A stretch of DNA of 64,000 nucleotides, taken from assembly GCA_023269675.1 (NCBI GenBank), contig JAHFSX010000013.1, positions 90,676-154,675 on the forward strand. The letters are read 5' to 3'. Position 1 is the first letter of the stretch; each line of letters starts with the position of its first letter. Under the pieces are notes generated by a model. The model was not told the DNA's origin, made no database searches, and was given only the letters and a program-made list of their open reading frames with translations. Shown piece after piece: positions 42,795 through 51,035 of the stretch. The stretch is from Verrucomicrobiota bacterium. GTDB lineage: Bacteria > Verrucomicrobiota > Kiritimatiellia > RFP12 > UBA1067. The position numbers and the translations under genes are program-made.

Positions 42795-44180
42795 ATGACG
42801 AACTCCTTTCACGACACACTGAACGCGATCTCGGGCTTGGTCTGGGGTTGGCCGCTGATGATCCTGCTGATCGGCACCGGCACGTGGTTCACCTTCCTGC
42901 TGGGCGGCCTGCAGTTCCGCCTGCTGCCGCACGCCCTCTGGCTGGCCTTCATCAAGCGCCGCGAGGCGACCGGGCAGGGCGACATCAGCCACTTCCAGGC
43001 CCTGATGACGGCCTTGGCCGCCACCGTCGGCACCGGCAACATCGTGGGCGTCGCCACCGCCATCGCCATCGGCGGCCCGGGCGCGGTCTTCTGGCTGTGG
43101 CTGACCGGCCTCGTCGGGATGGTGACGAAGTACGCCGAAGCGCTGCTCGCCGTGAAGTTCCGCGTGACCGCCGCCAACGGCACCATGGCCGGCGGCCCCA
43201 TGTACTACATCGAAAGGGGTCTCGGGCAGAAATGGCTGGCCGTGATTTTCGCCTGCTTCACCGTGGTCGCGAGCTTCGGCATCGGCAACATGACCCAGGC
43301 CAACGCCGTGGCGGATGGCCTGTTCAACACTTACGGCATCAACCCGCGCGACACCGGCGCGGTGCTGACCGTCCTCTCGGGGCTCGTCCTGCTCTTCGGC
43401 ATCAAAGGCATCGCGCGCGTCACCTCGGTGCTCGTGCCGTTCATGATCCTGTTCTACCTGGCGATCACCGTTGGCGTCCTGTGGCTGAACGCCCAGGCGA
43501 TCCCCTCCGTGATCGTCCTGATCCTGCACCACGCGTTCACCCCGACGGCCGCGGCCGGCGGCTTTGCCGGCGCCGTGCTCTCGCAGACCATCCGCGTGGG
43601 CCTCGCGCGCGGCCTCTTCTCCAACGAATCGGGGCTCGGCTCGGCCCCCATCGCGGCGGCGGCCGCGCGCACCAGCCACCCCGTGGTGCAGGCGCTGGTG
43701 TCCATGACCCAAACCTTCATCGACACGATCGTGGTCTGCTCCATGACCGCACTGGTGATCCTGACCAGCGGCGTGTGGACGCAGACCGGCCCGGACGGCA
43801 AAGGCCTGACCGGCGCGCTGCTCTCCTCGACCGCCTTCAGCTCGGCCTACGGCGCATGGGGCGGCCAGCTGTCCACCCTCGCGCTCGTGCTCTTCGCCTG
43901 GTCCACGCTGATCGGCTGGGGCTATTACGGCGAGAAGGCGCTCCAGTATCTCGCGGGCGACAGGGCCATCCCCGTCTACCGGACCCTGTTCGTCTCCGCC
44001 GTCTACCTGGGCTGCGTGCTCAAGCTCGAGACCGTCTGGACCCTGTCCGACATTTTCAACGGCCTGATGGCGCTGCCCAACCTCGTCGCCCTGCTGCTCC
44101 TGTCGCCGCTGGTGGCGTCCGAGACGCGAGCGTACCTCATCGCCCGGAAAGCGCACGCGAAAGACGTCGAGGGGCTTTAA
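42795..44180 (+). CDS. AGCS-family sodium:alanine/glycine symporter
   Basis: 461 aa with about 11 membrane spans. [45 protein letters not shown], the [12 protein letters not shown] loop and [19 protein letters not shown] are classic AGCS (AlsT/DagA) signatures. It takes up alanine or glycine with sodium. The start at 42795 ([13 protein letters not shown]) gives the expected N-terminus; the open frame continues upstream into repeat DNA. It is a single gene with its own promoter and a strong hairpin terminator about 130 bases downstream. Confidence 0.93.
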   Translation: MTNSFHDTLNAISGLVWGWPLMILLIGTGTWFTFLLGGLQFRLLPHALWLAFIKRREATGQGDISHFQALMTALAATVGTGNIVGVATAIAIGGPGAVFWLWLTGLVGMVTKYAEALLAVKFRVTAANGTMAGGPMYYIERGLGQKWLAVIFACFTVVASFGIGNMTQANAVADGLFNTYGINPRDTGAVLTVLSGLVLLFGIKGIARVTSVLVPFMILFYLAITVGVLWLNAQAIPSVIVLILHHAFTPTAAAGGFAGAVLSQTIRVGLARGLFSNESGLGSAPIAAAAARTSHPVVQALVSMTQTFIDTIVVCSMTALVILTSGVWTQTGPDGKGLTGALLSSTAFSSAYGAWGGQLSTLALVLFAWSTLIGWGYYGEKALQYLAGDRAIPVYRTLFVSAVYLGCVLKLETVWTLSDIFNGLMALPNLVALLLLSPLVASETRAYLIARKAHAKDVEGL

Positions 44181-44300
44181 TCCAAAAACAGCGCGGTTGG
44201 CGTACCATACCATCACCGATCTCGGCATCTTGAGTCTGATTTCAAACGGAACAGGAAAGACGGCCGATAACAAGGACTCGCACCGGTTGCCGACAATGTT

Positions 44301-44415
44301 TTGAGTGCGCCCGGCTCCGGGCGCTTTTCTCCGGCGCGGCCCGACGCGCCGCCGAGTGCGACGCGGGCGGGTTCAGGCCCCCGCCCGGAAAGCGCGGCCA
44401 GGTCCGCGCACTCAA
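44301..44415. repeat. Cruciform-like element with outer TTGAGTGCGC inverted repeat
   Basis: Perfect 10-bp outer arms (TTGAGTGCGC at 44301-44310, GCGCACTCAA at 44406-44415) enclose at least two further GC-rich hairpins, including the terminator. The compact nested structure suggests a mobile palindromic element or a structured RNA rather than a simple terminator. The interval 44181-44459 has no gene. Confidence 0.6.
44307..44330 (+). terminator. Rho-independent terminator after the AGCS symporter
   Basis: Perfect 8-bp stem (44307-44314 with 44317-44324, 2-base gap; a slightly shorter stem with a larger loop would form in RNA) followed by TTTTCT on the plus strand. Confidence 0.65.
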
Positions 44416-44459
44416 CATCGTCCATGCGGACGGGCCCGCACAGTCATTCCCGATTCTGT

Positions 44460-46343
44460 CTACTGACTTCCGGACCGGCTGGCGTTCCGGCCCAGCGCTT
44501 CGAGCGCCCACACCAGCGGATACATCTGCTCGTGATACCAGAGCAGCGCGAAGTAGAGCCCGATCGGCGCGGGCCGCGCCGCGCCGGACTCCCAGTGTTC
44601 CGCCAGCCACGCGCAGCCTAGGCGCACCGCCTCGTCACACGCGCCGCCGCCGTCCGTGAGCGCGATCACCGCCAGCGCCGTCTCCTCCACCGTCGGCGCC
44701 TGCCCCGCGCTCCAGCCGCCGTCCGCTTTTTGAGAACCCCGCAACCACTGCTCTCCCCGCGCGAGCATGTTTTCAACCGTTGCCCGGTCCTCCGTCCTCT
44801 GTCCTCCGTCCTCTGTTCGCGCGCCCAGCGTGGCGCGCAGCGCGTCCACCACCCGCGCCGTGCCCACCACCGGATTTTTGCCGTCCTCGCCGTCCTGATG
44901 CCCGAACCACAGCGGCAACCAGCTGCCATCCGTCTCCTGTGCCTGTGCCAGATAGCGGGTTAATCGCTCCATGGCTTTTGCAGCGTGCGGCGACACGTCG
45001 CGCCAGACCGCCAGCGCCGCCAAGGCGTGCGCCGAGAGGTCCGGGCAGCTGCGGTCGAACGGCAGCCGCCCCCAGCCACGGCAGAAGGTCGGCATTCCGC
45101 CGTCTGAATTCTGCACGCCCAGCAGCCACCGCAAACCGCCGCGCACCGTGCCGGAAATGTCCGTCTTGCTCCCGATATCTTTCAGCCTTTTCAGCGCGAT
45201 CAGAGCGCCGGCGGTATCGTCCGCGTCCGGCACGCCGCCCGGCAGGTCGGTCCATGCCCAACCGCCCGGGTTCGCGCCCGTGAACGGATGCTTCGCCTTC
45301 AATTGGGTCCGGACCAGCCACTTCGCGATCTTCTCCGCATCATCGATCCCCCCGGCATCCAGTTTCCAGCCTCCCGTTTCCAGTTTCGCCGGCACGCCTC
45401 CGCTCCACACCGCCCGCGCCGCGAGCGACGTCACCCAGGTGCGCAGGTTGGAGTCGATGGCCCAGCTCCCGTCGCGGCGCGCCGCCCGGCGCAGGAACGC
45501 GAGCCCCCTCTGCGCCACCGCATGATCCCCGTAACCCGCGTGACGCAGCGCCAGAACCACGAAGGCGGTCAGCGGGATCGCGTCCAGAAAACCGCCGTGC
45601 TCCGGCTGCAGCGCCGCGAGCCGACGCAACAGAGGACCCGCGAACCGGCGGCCCCAGGCTCGCCCGCCGCGCGCCCGCGCCGCGCAGACGTGGCGGCACA
45701 GCCCGACCGCGATCAGCGCGGGCAAGGCGTAGCTCACGACCTGCAAGCGGAAGAAGCGGTAGAGCCCCTGCGGCAGCAGCGACAGCAGGAACGGCAGAGG
45801 CGGCACCCTCAGCCACGCGGCGTCCTCCCCGCCGCACATCGCCAGATAGGCCAGGATCGGCACCGCGAAGGTGCGGTCCTCGCCGTAGATCTTGCCCAGT
45901 GCCCGCGCGACCGCGCTGCTATCCAGCGACCCCGCGCGCGCCGTGATCCAAGCCTCCGCGCGCCGTACCGTCTCCGAGATATCCCGAGTTTCAAGTTCCC
46001 GGTCTTGGGCATTCTCTTCCCGACTCCTAACTCCTAACTCCTCACTCCTCACTCGCCGTATCCGGCGCAGCGCCGCCCGCGCGATCAGCGTGGTGCTGAG
46101 GTTCGAGGCGCTCGCGGGCGAGTCACCCCACCCGCCGTCCGCGTTGGCGTGCGCGACCAGCCAGTCCGCGCCTGCCCCGGCCAGCGCCCGGCCCGCGTCG
46201 CCGTCGGCCTCGAGCGCGCTGACCGCCAGGGCGGTGCCCAGCGCGCTGGAGGAGAGCTCGCCCGTCCAGACGCCGGTCGTCCCGTCGCGCAGCGCCAGCA
46301 CGCGTCCGCGCAGCGCCTCATATGCATCCCGCACCTTTTCCAT
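44460..46343 (-). CDS. Squalene-hopene-cyclase-like class II terpene cyclase carrying repeat-derived insertions
   Basis: 627 aa, close to the ~630 aa of bacterial squalene-hopene cyclases. The class II catalytic motif is intact (VPDADDTAGA, residues 371-380), and QW-type repeats are spread through the chain (DGGWGDS near 70, EHGGFLDAIP near 250, DGSWAIDS near 291, NSDGGMPTF near 412, ADGGWSAG late). It probably cyclises an isoprenoid such as squalene in the membrane. Three low-complexity inserts come from different dispersed DNA repeats: residues 99-121, 320-332 and 508-519. The start at 46343 was chosen because promoter boxes TTGGAA-N16-TACTCT end 7 bases before it; ATG 46373 is the alternative. 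No hopanoid partner genes are nearby, so the product is uncertain. Confidence 0.72.
   Translation of the reverse strand: MEKVRDAYEALRGRVLALRDGTTGVWTGELSSSALGTALAVSALEADGDAGRALAGAGADWLVAHANADGGWGDSPASASNLSTTLIARAALRRIRRVRSEELGVRSREENAQDRELETRDISETVRRAEAWITARAGSLDSSAVARALGKIYGEDRTFAVPILAYLAMCGGEDAAWLRVPPLPFLLSLLPQGLYRFFRLQVVSYALPALIAVGLCRHVCAARARGGRAWGRRFAGPLLRRLAALQPEHGGFLDAIPLTAFVVLALRHAGYGDHAVAQRGLAFLRRAARRDGSWAIDSNLRTWVTSLAARAVWSGGVPAKLETGGWKLDAGGIDDAEKIAKWLVRTQLKAKHPFTGANPGGWAWTDLPGGVPDADDTAGALIALKRLKDIGSKTDISGTVRGGLRWLLGVQNSDGGMPTFCRGWGRLPFDRSCPDLSAHALAALAVWRDVSPHAAKAMERLTRYLAQAQETDGSWLPLWFGHQDGEDGKNPVVGTARVVDALRATLGARTEDGGQRTEDRATVENMLARGEQWLRGSQKADGGWSAGQAPTVEETALAVIALTDGGGACDEAVRLGCAWLAEHWESGAARPAPIGLYFALLWYHEQMYPLVWALEALGRNASRSGSQ
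44787..44822. repeat. In-frame GTCCTCCGTCCTCTG repeat in the cyclase gene
   Basis: Tandem CCTCCGTCCTCTGT units, read on the minus strand as ARTEDGGQRTED. The unit is unrelated to terpene-cyclase sequence and falls between two helical repeats. Confidence 0.65.
45348..45386. repeat. In-frame CCAGTTTCCAGCC repeat in the cyclase gene
   Basis: Units of TTTCCAG and CCTCCCG read on the minus strand as KLETGGWKLDAGG, an internally repetitive peptide not expected in a cyclase. Confidence 0.65.
45981..46049. repeat. In-frame CTCCTAACTCCTAACTCC repeat in the cyclase gene
   Basis: Tandem ACTCCTAACTCCTCACTCC units read on the minus strand as RSEELGVRSREE and a continuing polar stretch. The same DNA unit occurs between genes at 54093-54125 and 54272-54304 and at the 3' end of the gene at 57184. 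Confidence 0.7.
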
Positions 46344-46428
46344 GGAGGCAAGAGTACCCGATTTGCCGCGCATTCCAAAAAGAAAAATTGCGGCTCGTGC
46401 TCGAGAGCACGGCTAATTCCTTTGGACG

Positions 46429-46560
46429 TGTGCCATACGCAAACGGACGGCCCAGCGGCCGGGCCTTCGAGATGCGCGACGATGCGGGTGTCGCATGTTT
46501 AGGTCCCGACCGCCGGGCGGGCCGCACAGCGCAGACCCGGCAGGGACGCCGCCCCGAGGG
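46429..46560. repeat. GC-rich palindromic element upstream of the cyclase gene
   Basis: CGGCCCAGCGGCCGGGCC and GACCGCCGGGCGGGCC palindromes, with CGCGACGATGCGGGTGTCGC between. The CGGCCCAGCGG core and neighbouring CCTTTGG are shared with 31292-31425. The interval 46374-46629 has no gene. Confidence 0.5.
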
Positions 46561-46629
46561 GTCCGCGGGGCCTTGCGAGCGCTGAGGTGATCCGGTCGTC
46601 CAAGCAAAGGGCCGTGAAGACGAGCCCGG

Positions 46630-47304
46630 TCAACGTTCCACCTGGCGCTTGGCCAGCTCTGTTGCCACCAATTCGGCGATGCGCTGGGCGCCGGTTTCGT
46701 TTGGATGTACGGTGTCGGGAAACCAGCCATTGCTGCCGAGCAGCGGTGCGTGCAAATCGATGACCTTAATGCCCGTCAGCTGTGCGGCTTTTTTGATGCC
46801 GGGAATGACTCCGTCCCGAATCACGCCCTCTGTAATTCCCCAATTGCCGGGGAATGCCGGAGGCGGCAAGCACGCCCACACTTGGGGGTGGTTCGGAAGG
46901 GCTTGAAAAGCTTTGATCATCGCAACATAGTCGTCGACGAACTCACTCTGATGAGCCCTCCAGATCTCGGTCTTGGAATCATTCGTGCCCAGCGCAATGA
47001 TCACTACGTCGGGGGCGGATTGTAAGGCGCTGCTGTAATCATAGGCGTCGGCTTTACGCAGCAGGGTACGTCCTCCGACACCCAGATTCGTAATCATCCA
47101 ATTCTTACCGAGCACTTTTTGCAGCCGTGCCGGATAGCTTTCCTCATCTGGGTGACGTGTTCCCACACCCTGTGTGATGCTGTCGCCAACGCAGGCCACG
47201 CGTATCGGCTGGCTGGCTGCGGCAGGCTCGACGGCTCTGCTTTTTACCGGGACGGAGAGGAGCGCAACGGCGAGAAGCGCGGGGCGGACATTAAGCGAGA
47301 TCAT
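46630..47304 (-). CDS. Exported SGNH/GDSL hydrolase (lysophospholipase/acetylesterase type)
   Basis: 224 aa with a signal peptide at the chosen start (MISLNVRPALLAVALLSVPV). Block I VACVGDSITQG (nucleophile Ser), block II LGVGGRTLL (Gly), block III IIALGTNDS (Asn), and the C-terminal DTVHPNETG (Asp/His) complete the SGNH set. Such secreted esterases often deacetylate glycans. GC content is somewhat lower than neighbours. Longer upstream frames exist, but only this start yields an export signal. Substrate unknown. Confidence 0.85.
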   Translation of the reverse strand: MISLNVRPALLAVALLSVPVKSRAVEPAAASQPIRVACVGDSITQGVGTRHPDEESYPARLQKVLGKNWMITNLGVGGRTLLRKADAYDYSSALQSAPDVVIIALGTNDSKTEIWRAHQSEFVDDYVAMIKAFQALPNHPQVWACLPPPAFPGNWGITEGVIRDGVIPGIKKAAQLTGIKVIDLHAPLLGSNGWFPDTVHPNETGAQRIAELVATELAKRQVER

Positions 47305-47497
47305 ATTGTGCGTCTTTAAAAGGAGTGATGTGCTGATGGCGGTGAAGGCGGGTAGTTTAGAATGCGGACACGACGCCCGCAATGTTGTTTTTATGATTTC
47401 ATATGGGTGTCGCGTAGCGTCGCCGGAGAGAGCGGGCACAGGCCAACGATGCGCCTCAGCGGCGGCGCGCCCCGTGACCGAACCTGCCGGCGCGGGT

Positions 47498-47719
47498 TCA
47501 CCTGGCGAGCTTCTGACCGGGAGCGACTCTCCAAACAAGGCTGCGTCCCAGTCCCTTCACCCGGCAGAGGCCACTGTCCTTCTCCAGCCTTCGGGTCCGC
47601 GCAGGGCAGGGACGGTCATAAGGCAGGTCGAGACGGTCGCGCAGATCCGTCCAGGTGCGGCCTTCCGGCTCGCGGCCCAATTCTGTGTGTATCAGGTCGC
47701 GGTACTCAACATATGTCAT
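47498..47719 (-). CDS. Small conserved-looking protein, possible winged-helix domain
   Basis: 73 aa, basic. It starts MTYVEYRDLIHTELGREP and continues with TWTDLRDRLDLPYDRPC and RRLEKDSGLCRVKGLGRS. The layout of three short helices, then a basic GxGR turn and a strand (LVWRV) looks like a small winged-helix DNA-binding fold. I have an impression of similar orphan proteins in PVC genomes but cannot name a family. GGGGG lies six bases before the ATG at 47719. It stands alone between the SGNH gene and guaA. Confidence 0.55.
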   Translation of the reverse strand: MTYVEYRDLIHTELGREPEGRTWTDLRDRLDLPYDRPCPARTRRLEKDSGLCRVKGLGRSLVWRVAPGQKLAR

Positions 47720-47955
47720 GTCATGCCCCCTTTTGCCGAAGATCGCAATCTGCGACAGAAACATAAACGCCCGGCACCCCCGCAAAAGTTGCCCTGCGAG
47801 CACACAACCGGCGGCCCCGCCCGACATGGTTGGCAAGATAGCACACGCCCCCCGCCTGAACCCCTTTACCGTAGCGACGGCAAGGCGCGACCGGCATTCC
47901 GTTTCCGGCGTCTGAAGGCCGTCTTCCGGGCCTCTGAAGAAGTTGCTATTTCCGC

Positions 47956-47984
47956 TTTTCAAGCCCCCTTTAAACCACTAAACT
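47956..47984 (+). promoter_or_regulatory. Possible promoter for guaA
   Basis: TTTTCA (47956-47961), 17-base spacer, TAAACT (47979-47984), giving a leader of about 55 bases before the ATG at 48047. The rest of 47720-48046 shows no gene and no recognisable purine riboswitch. Confidence 0.4.
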
Positions 47985-48046
47985 ACATCCGCATTCGTTA
48001 CGCCCAAGCGAATCACCGTTCAAGTCCGGCAAAAGGAAGCTCTCCC

Positions 48047-49588
48047 ATGCAGCACAAATGGATCGCCATTCTCGATTTCGGCTCGCAGTACACCCAGCTC
48101 ATCGCCCGCCGCGTGCGCGAGCAGCAGGTCTACTCCGAAATTCTGCGCTTCGACACCTCTGCCGCCACGCTGCGTGAACGGAAGCCGGCGGGCATCATCC
48201 TGTCGGGCGGACCGAACAGCGTCTTCGAGGAGGGCGCGCCGCTCTGCGACCCCGCCCTTTTCGACCTCGGCATCCCCGTGCTGGGCATCTGCTACGGCAT
48301 GCAGCTCACCGCCAAGACGCTCCACGGCGTGGTCAAGCCCGGCACCCACCGCGAGTACGGCCACACCCGCATCGAAACCGTCCCGGGCACGCGCCTCTTC
48401 GCGGGCATGCCGGAGGAGCTCGACGTCTGGATGAGCCACGGCGACCAGGTCGAGGTCATGCCGGAGGGCTTCACGACCTCCGCGCGCTCGCTCTCCTGCC
48501 CCAACGCCGCCATGCGCAACGAGGCGCGCAACCTCTACGCGCTGCAGTTCCACCCCGAGGTGGTCCACACCCAGCACGGCGACAAGATCCTCCGCAACTT
48601 CCTCTTCCCGATCTGCGGCTGCACCGGCGACTGGCAGCTCTCCTCGTGGGTCGACGAGACCGTCGAGAAGCTGAAGAAGCAGGTCGGCGACGAGCACGTG
48701 GTGCTCGGCCTCAGCGGCGGCGTGGACTCCTCCGTGGTGGCGGTGCTCCTGCACAAGGCCATCGGCGACCGGCTGCACTGCATCTTCGTGGACAACGGCC
48801 TGCTGCGCGCCAACGAGGACAGGCAGGTCGAGACCATGTTCCGCGCGAAGGCCGGCATGGACCTGCACGTGATCGACGCCAGGGCGCGCTTCTACGGCGC
48901 GCTCAAGGGCGTCGAGGAGCCGGAGCAGAAGCGCAAGATCATCGGCCGCGAGTTCATCGAGGTCTTTGTCGAACAGGCCCGCCGGTTCAAGGACTGCAAG
49001 TTCCTCGGCCAGGGCACCATCTACCCCGACGTCATCGAGAGCGTCAGCCCGCTCAAGGGCCCCAGCCAGACCATCAAGAGCCACCACAACGTGGGCGGAC
49101 TGCCGCCGGACCTGAAGTTCGAGCTGGTCGAGCCGCTGCGCGAGCTCTTCAAGGACGAGGTCCGCGCCGTGGGCCGCGTGCTGGGCATGGACAACGAGCT
49201 GCTCGACCGCCAGCCCTTCCCCGGGCCCGGCATGGGCGTGCGCATCCTGGGCGAGGTCACCGCCGAGCGCGTGGCGCTGATCCAGCAGGCCGACCTGCGC
49301 GTGCAGGATGAGATGTACAAGCTGCCGAACTACAAGGAGATCTGGCAGTCCTTCGCCGTGCTGCTGCCGGTCAAGTCCGTCGGCGTGATGGGCGACCAGC
49401 GCACCTACGAGAACGTCTGCGCCCTGCGCGTGGTGGACAGCATCGACGCCATGACGGCCGACTGGACGCGCGTGCCCTACGAGACGCTGGCCCGCATCTC
49501 GAACCGCATCATCAACGAGGTGCGCGGCATCAACCGCGTGGTCTTCGACATCAGCTCCAAGCCGCCCGCCACCATCGAGTGGGAATAG
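48047..49588 (+). CDS. guaA: GMP synthase (glutamine-hydrolysing)
   Basis: 513 aa, full length. The N-terminal class I glutamine amidotransferase has ILDFGSQYTQLIARRVRE, nucleophile Cys in GICYGMQL and the His/Glu pair in QFHPEV. The ATP-pyrophosphatase domain has the LGLSGGVDSSV P-loop, and the C-terminal dimerisation domain contains RQPFPGPGMGVRI and ends KPPATIEWE, the canonical GuaA tail. It aminates XMP to GMP in purine synthesis. The start at 48047 matches the family N-terminus with AAAGGA upstream; a long upstream open frame is not coding. Single gene with a strong terminator. Confidence 0.98.
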   Translation: MQHKWIAILDFGSQYTQLIARRVREQQVYSEILRFDTSAATLRERKPAGIILSGGPNSVFEEGAPLCDPALFDLGIPVLGICYGMQLTAKTLHGVVKPGTHREYGHTRIETVPGTRLFAGMPEELDVWMSHGDQVEVMPEGFTTSARSLSCPNAAMRNEARNLYALQFHPEVVHTQHGDKILRNFLFPICGCTGDWQLSSWVDETVEKLKKQVGDEHVVLGLSGGVDSSVVAVLLHKAIGDRLHCIFVDNGLLRANEDRQVETMFRAKAGMDLHVIDARARFYGALKGVEEPEQKRKIIGREFIEVFVEQARRFKDCKFLGQGTIYPDVIESVSPLKGPSQTIKSHHNVGGLPPDLKFELVEPLRELFKDEVRAVGRVLGMDNELLDRQPFPGPGMGVRILGEVTAERVALIQQADLRVQDEMYKLPNYKEIWQSFAVLLPVKSVGVMGDQRTYENVCALRVVDSIDAMTADWTRVPYETLARISNRIINEVRGINRVVFDISSKPPATIEWE

Positions 49589-49615
49589 CGGCAGGCGTTT
49601 AGTCTGAGGAGTGCG

Positions 49616-49663
49616 AGGCTGTCAGGTGTGCCGGAGAGCGGACCCTGACAGCCTTCTTGTTTT
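49616..49663 (+). terminator. Rho-independent terminator after guaA
   Basis: A 10-bp perfect stem (GGCTGTCAGG at 49617-49626 with CCTGACAGCC at 49644-49653) is followed by TTCTTGTTTT. Confidence 0.85.
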
Positions 49664-50038
49664 GCGACCTCGGCCCGCGTCGTCCGCGCGACTTGCAGGC
49701 CGCCGCTTTTCATGGAGGCAAAGGCTGACGCCCGCGCCGCCTGATATTCCGCCACACGTCCCGGAGCGCCGTCAGAAACACGGCATGCCGAGCGTCCTGC
49801 GCGGCGTCCCTGATGTGAAGCGCGCATCCCGCCGCAAGCGCGAGCGCGGTGAAGTCCGAAATAGACGCGGCTGGCCTTGCCGCTTTTTTCCTTTGTGTCC
49901 GTCGGGTCAAAAATACTATATTGATAAGGCTGTGGGCCGCTGTTTCCGACCGGCCAGGCTCACGGTGACGCTTGGTTATGTCGCCTCATGCTTCGATACA
50001 TGAAACGTCCTTAAGAAACGTGGCGAGAGGTCCAGCAG
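49664..50038. other. Non-coding gap between guaA and the WAVTV-repeat gene
   Basis: No convincing gene is seen. The minus-strand frame at 49710-49910 has no recognisable start or family. An AT-rich patch around 49905-49925 (TTGTGT ... TATATT) could be a weak promoter for the following gene. Confidence 0.4.
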
Positions 50039-50989
50039 ATGACAACAGAACCGACTGAAAAACCAGCGAACGGCACCTGGGCCGTAACCGTCAGCCATGC
50101 GCCGCCCGCCCAAGAGGCGCCCAAGCCTGCCGGTGGCAGCTGGGCCGTGACCGTCGACCATCAGCCGCCCGTTAAGCACCCCGTAAAAACCGCTGGGGCC
50201 GCCATGCCGGTGAAGGGCAAGCGCGTTCAGCCCTCCGCCCCCAAGCCCCTCGTCAAGAAGGCGGACCCGCCCATCGACGGCGGCCCGTCGGTGAGGATCA
50301 AGAGCGGACAGGCCGTCAACCCCGCGGTGCCCGCTGAACAGGCCGACACGCCTGCCGCAGCCGGCTGCTGGGCCGTAACTGTCGACCATGAGCAGCCCGC
50401 CAAGCCTAAGACTCCCGTCAAGATACGCCACGCCACGCCACCTCCGGCACCGGATGCGGGAGAGCCGCTGAAAACATCGCCGGCCAAAGTGAAACTGCTG
50501 CCCGTCGTGATCTGCGCGGCTGCCGTGATGCTGGCCGGCGTTGGCGTCACTCGCCACCTGTCGAAACGGGATGCCGCCAAGCAGCAGACCGCTCAGGCCT
50601 ATGCCACGACAACCGGGTTCATCGCCCGCATGGATGAGCTGAAAAAGCAGGTCCCCGCTTTGCAGCGGCAACTGGACGGGCCGATCAACGATCTGAAGCC
50701 GGTCGGCAGCGCATCCGCGCCCAGCAAGGACTTTAAGCAGCGCGTCGATAACGCCATCACGACGGTCAAAACCGTTGAGAAATTGGTGCTGGACGCTGAA
50801 ACCGGCGAGGAACAAGCCCGCCAAGCGCTTGCGGTTCTTCAGGAGCATGCCGAGTATCAGTCGCTTTCAGCCAGGGTGGCCGCGGTGAGCACCGAGTACA
50901 AGAGCCTGCAGCAAGGCGTCGAAGCCAAGTGCCAGACCGTCCGGTCGCTGATCATGGCCGCGAACCGACGGGGGCTGAACCTCAACTGA
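50039..50989 (+). CDS. Unknown single-span membrane protein with three WAVTV repeats and a C-terminal coiled coil
   Basis: 316 aa; I do not recognise a family. Three copies of a G/C-x-WAVTV-x-H-x2-P motif occur at about residues 12-22, 36-46 and 116-126, in a Pro/Lys-rich, probably disordered region. One membrane span follows (LLPVVICAAAVMLAGVGV, about 155-172), and then about 140 residues of helical, Gln/Lys/Glu-rich sequence likely to form a coiled coil. With no signal peptide, the repeat region would be cytoplasmic and the coiled coil outside (or the reverse). ATG at 50039 with AGAGG about 10 bases upstream. Convergent with the next gene. Repeats may be peptide-binding or scaffold motifs; function unknown. 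Confidence 0.7.
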   Translation: MTTEPTEKPANGTWAVTVSHAPPAQEAPKPAGGSWAVTVDHQPPVKHPVKTAGAAMPVKGKRVQPSAPKPLVKKADPPIDGGPSVRIKSGQAVNPAVPAEQADTPAAAGCWAVTVDHEQPAKPKTPVKIRHATPPPAPDAGEPLKTSPAKVKLLPVVICAAAVMLAGVGVTRHLSKRDAAKQQTAQAYATTTGFIARMDELKKQVPALQRQLDGPINDLKPVGSASAPSKDFKQRVDNAITTVKTVEKLVLDAETGEEQARQALAVLQEHAEYQSLSARVAAVSTEYKSLQQGVEAKCQTVRSLIMAANRRGLNLN

Positions 50990-51035
50990 CAACCGGCTCC
51001 TGCACGGAAAGGCCCGCGCCTCCGGAGCGGCCACG

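Noticed and set aside
44787..46049. CRISPR-like or VNTR array in the cyclase gene
   Set aside because: The three repeat patches have different units, no regular spacers and no cas genes; they are short simple repeats.
47174..48046. N-terminal extension of guaA in the same open frame
   Set aside because: The GuaA family starts at MQHKWIAILDFG. The upstream translation has no domain and overlaps the antisense SGNH gene and the small 73-residue gene.
49710..49910. 66-residue minus-strand open frame after guaA
   Set aside because: No Shine-Dalgarno, no family pattern, and it lies in the terminator/promoter gap.
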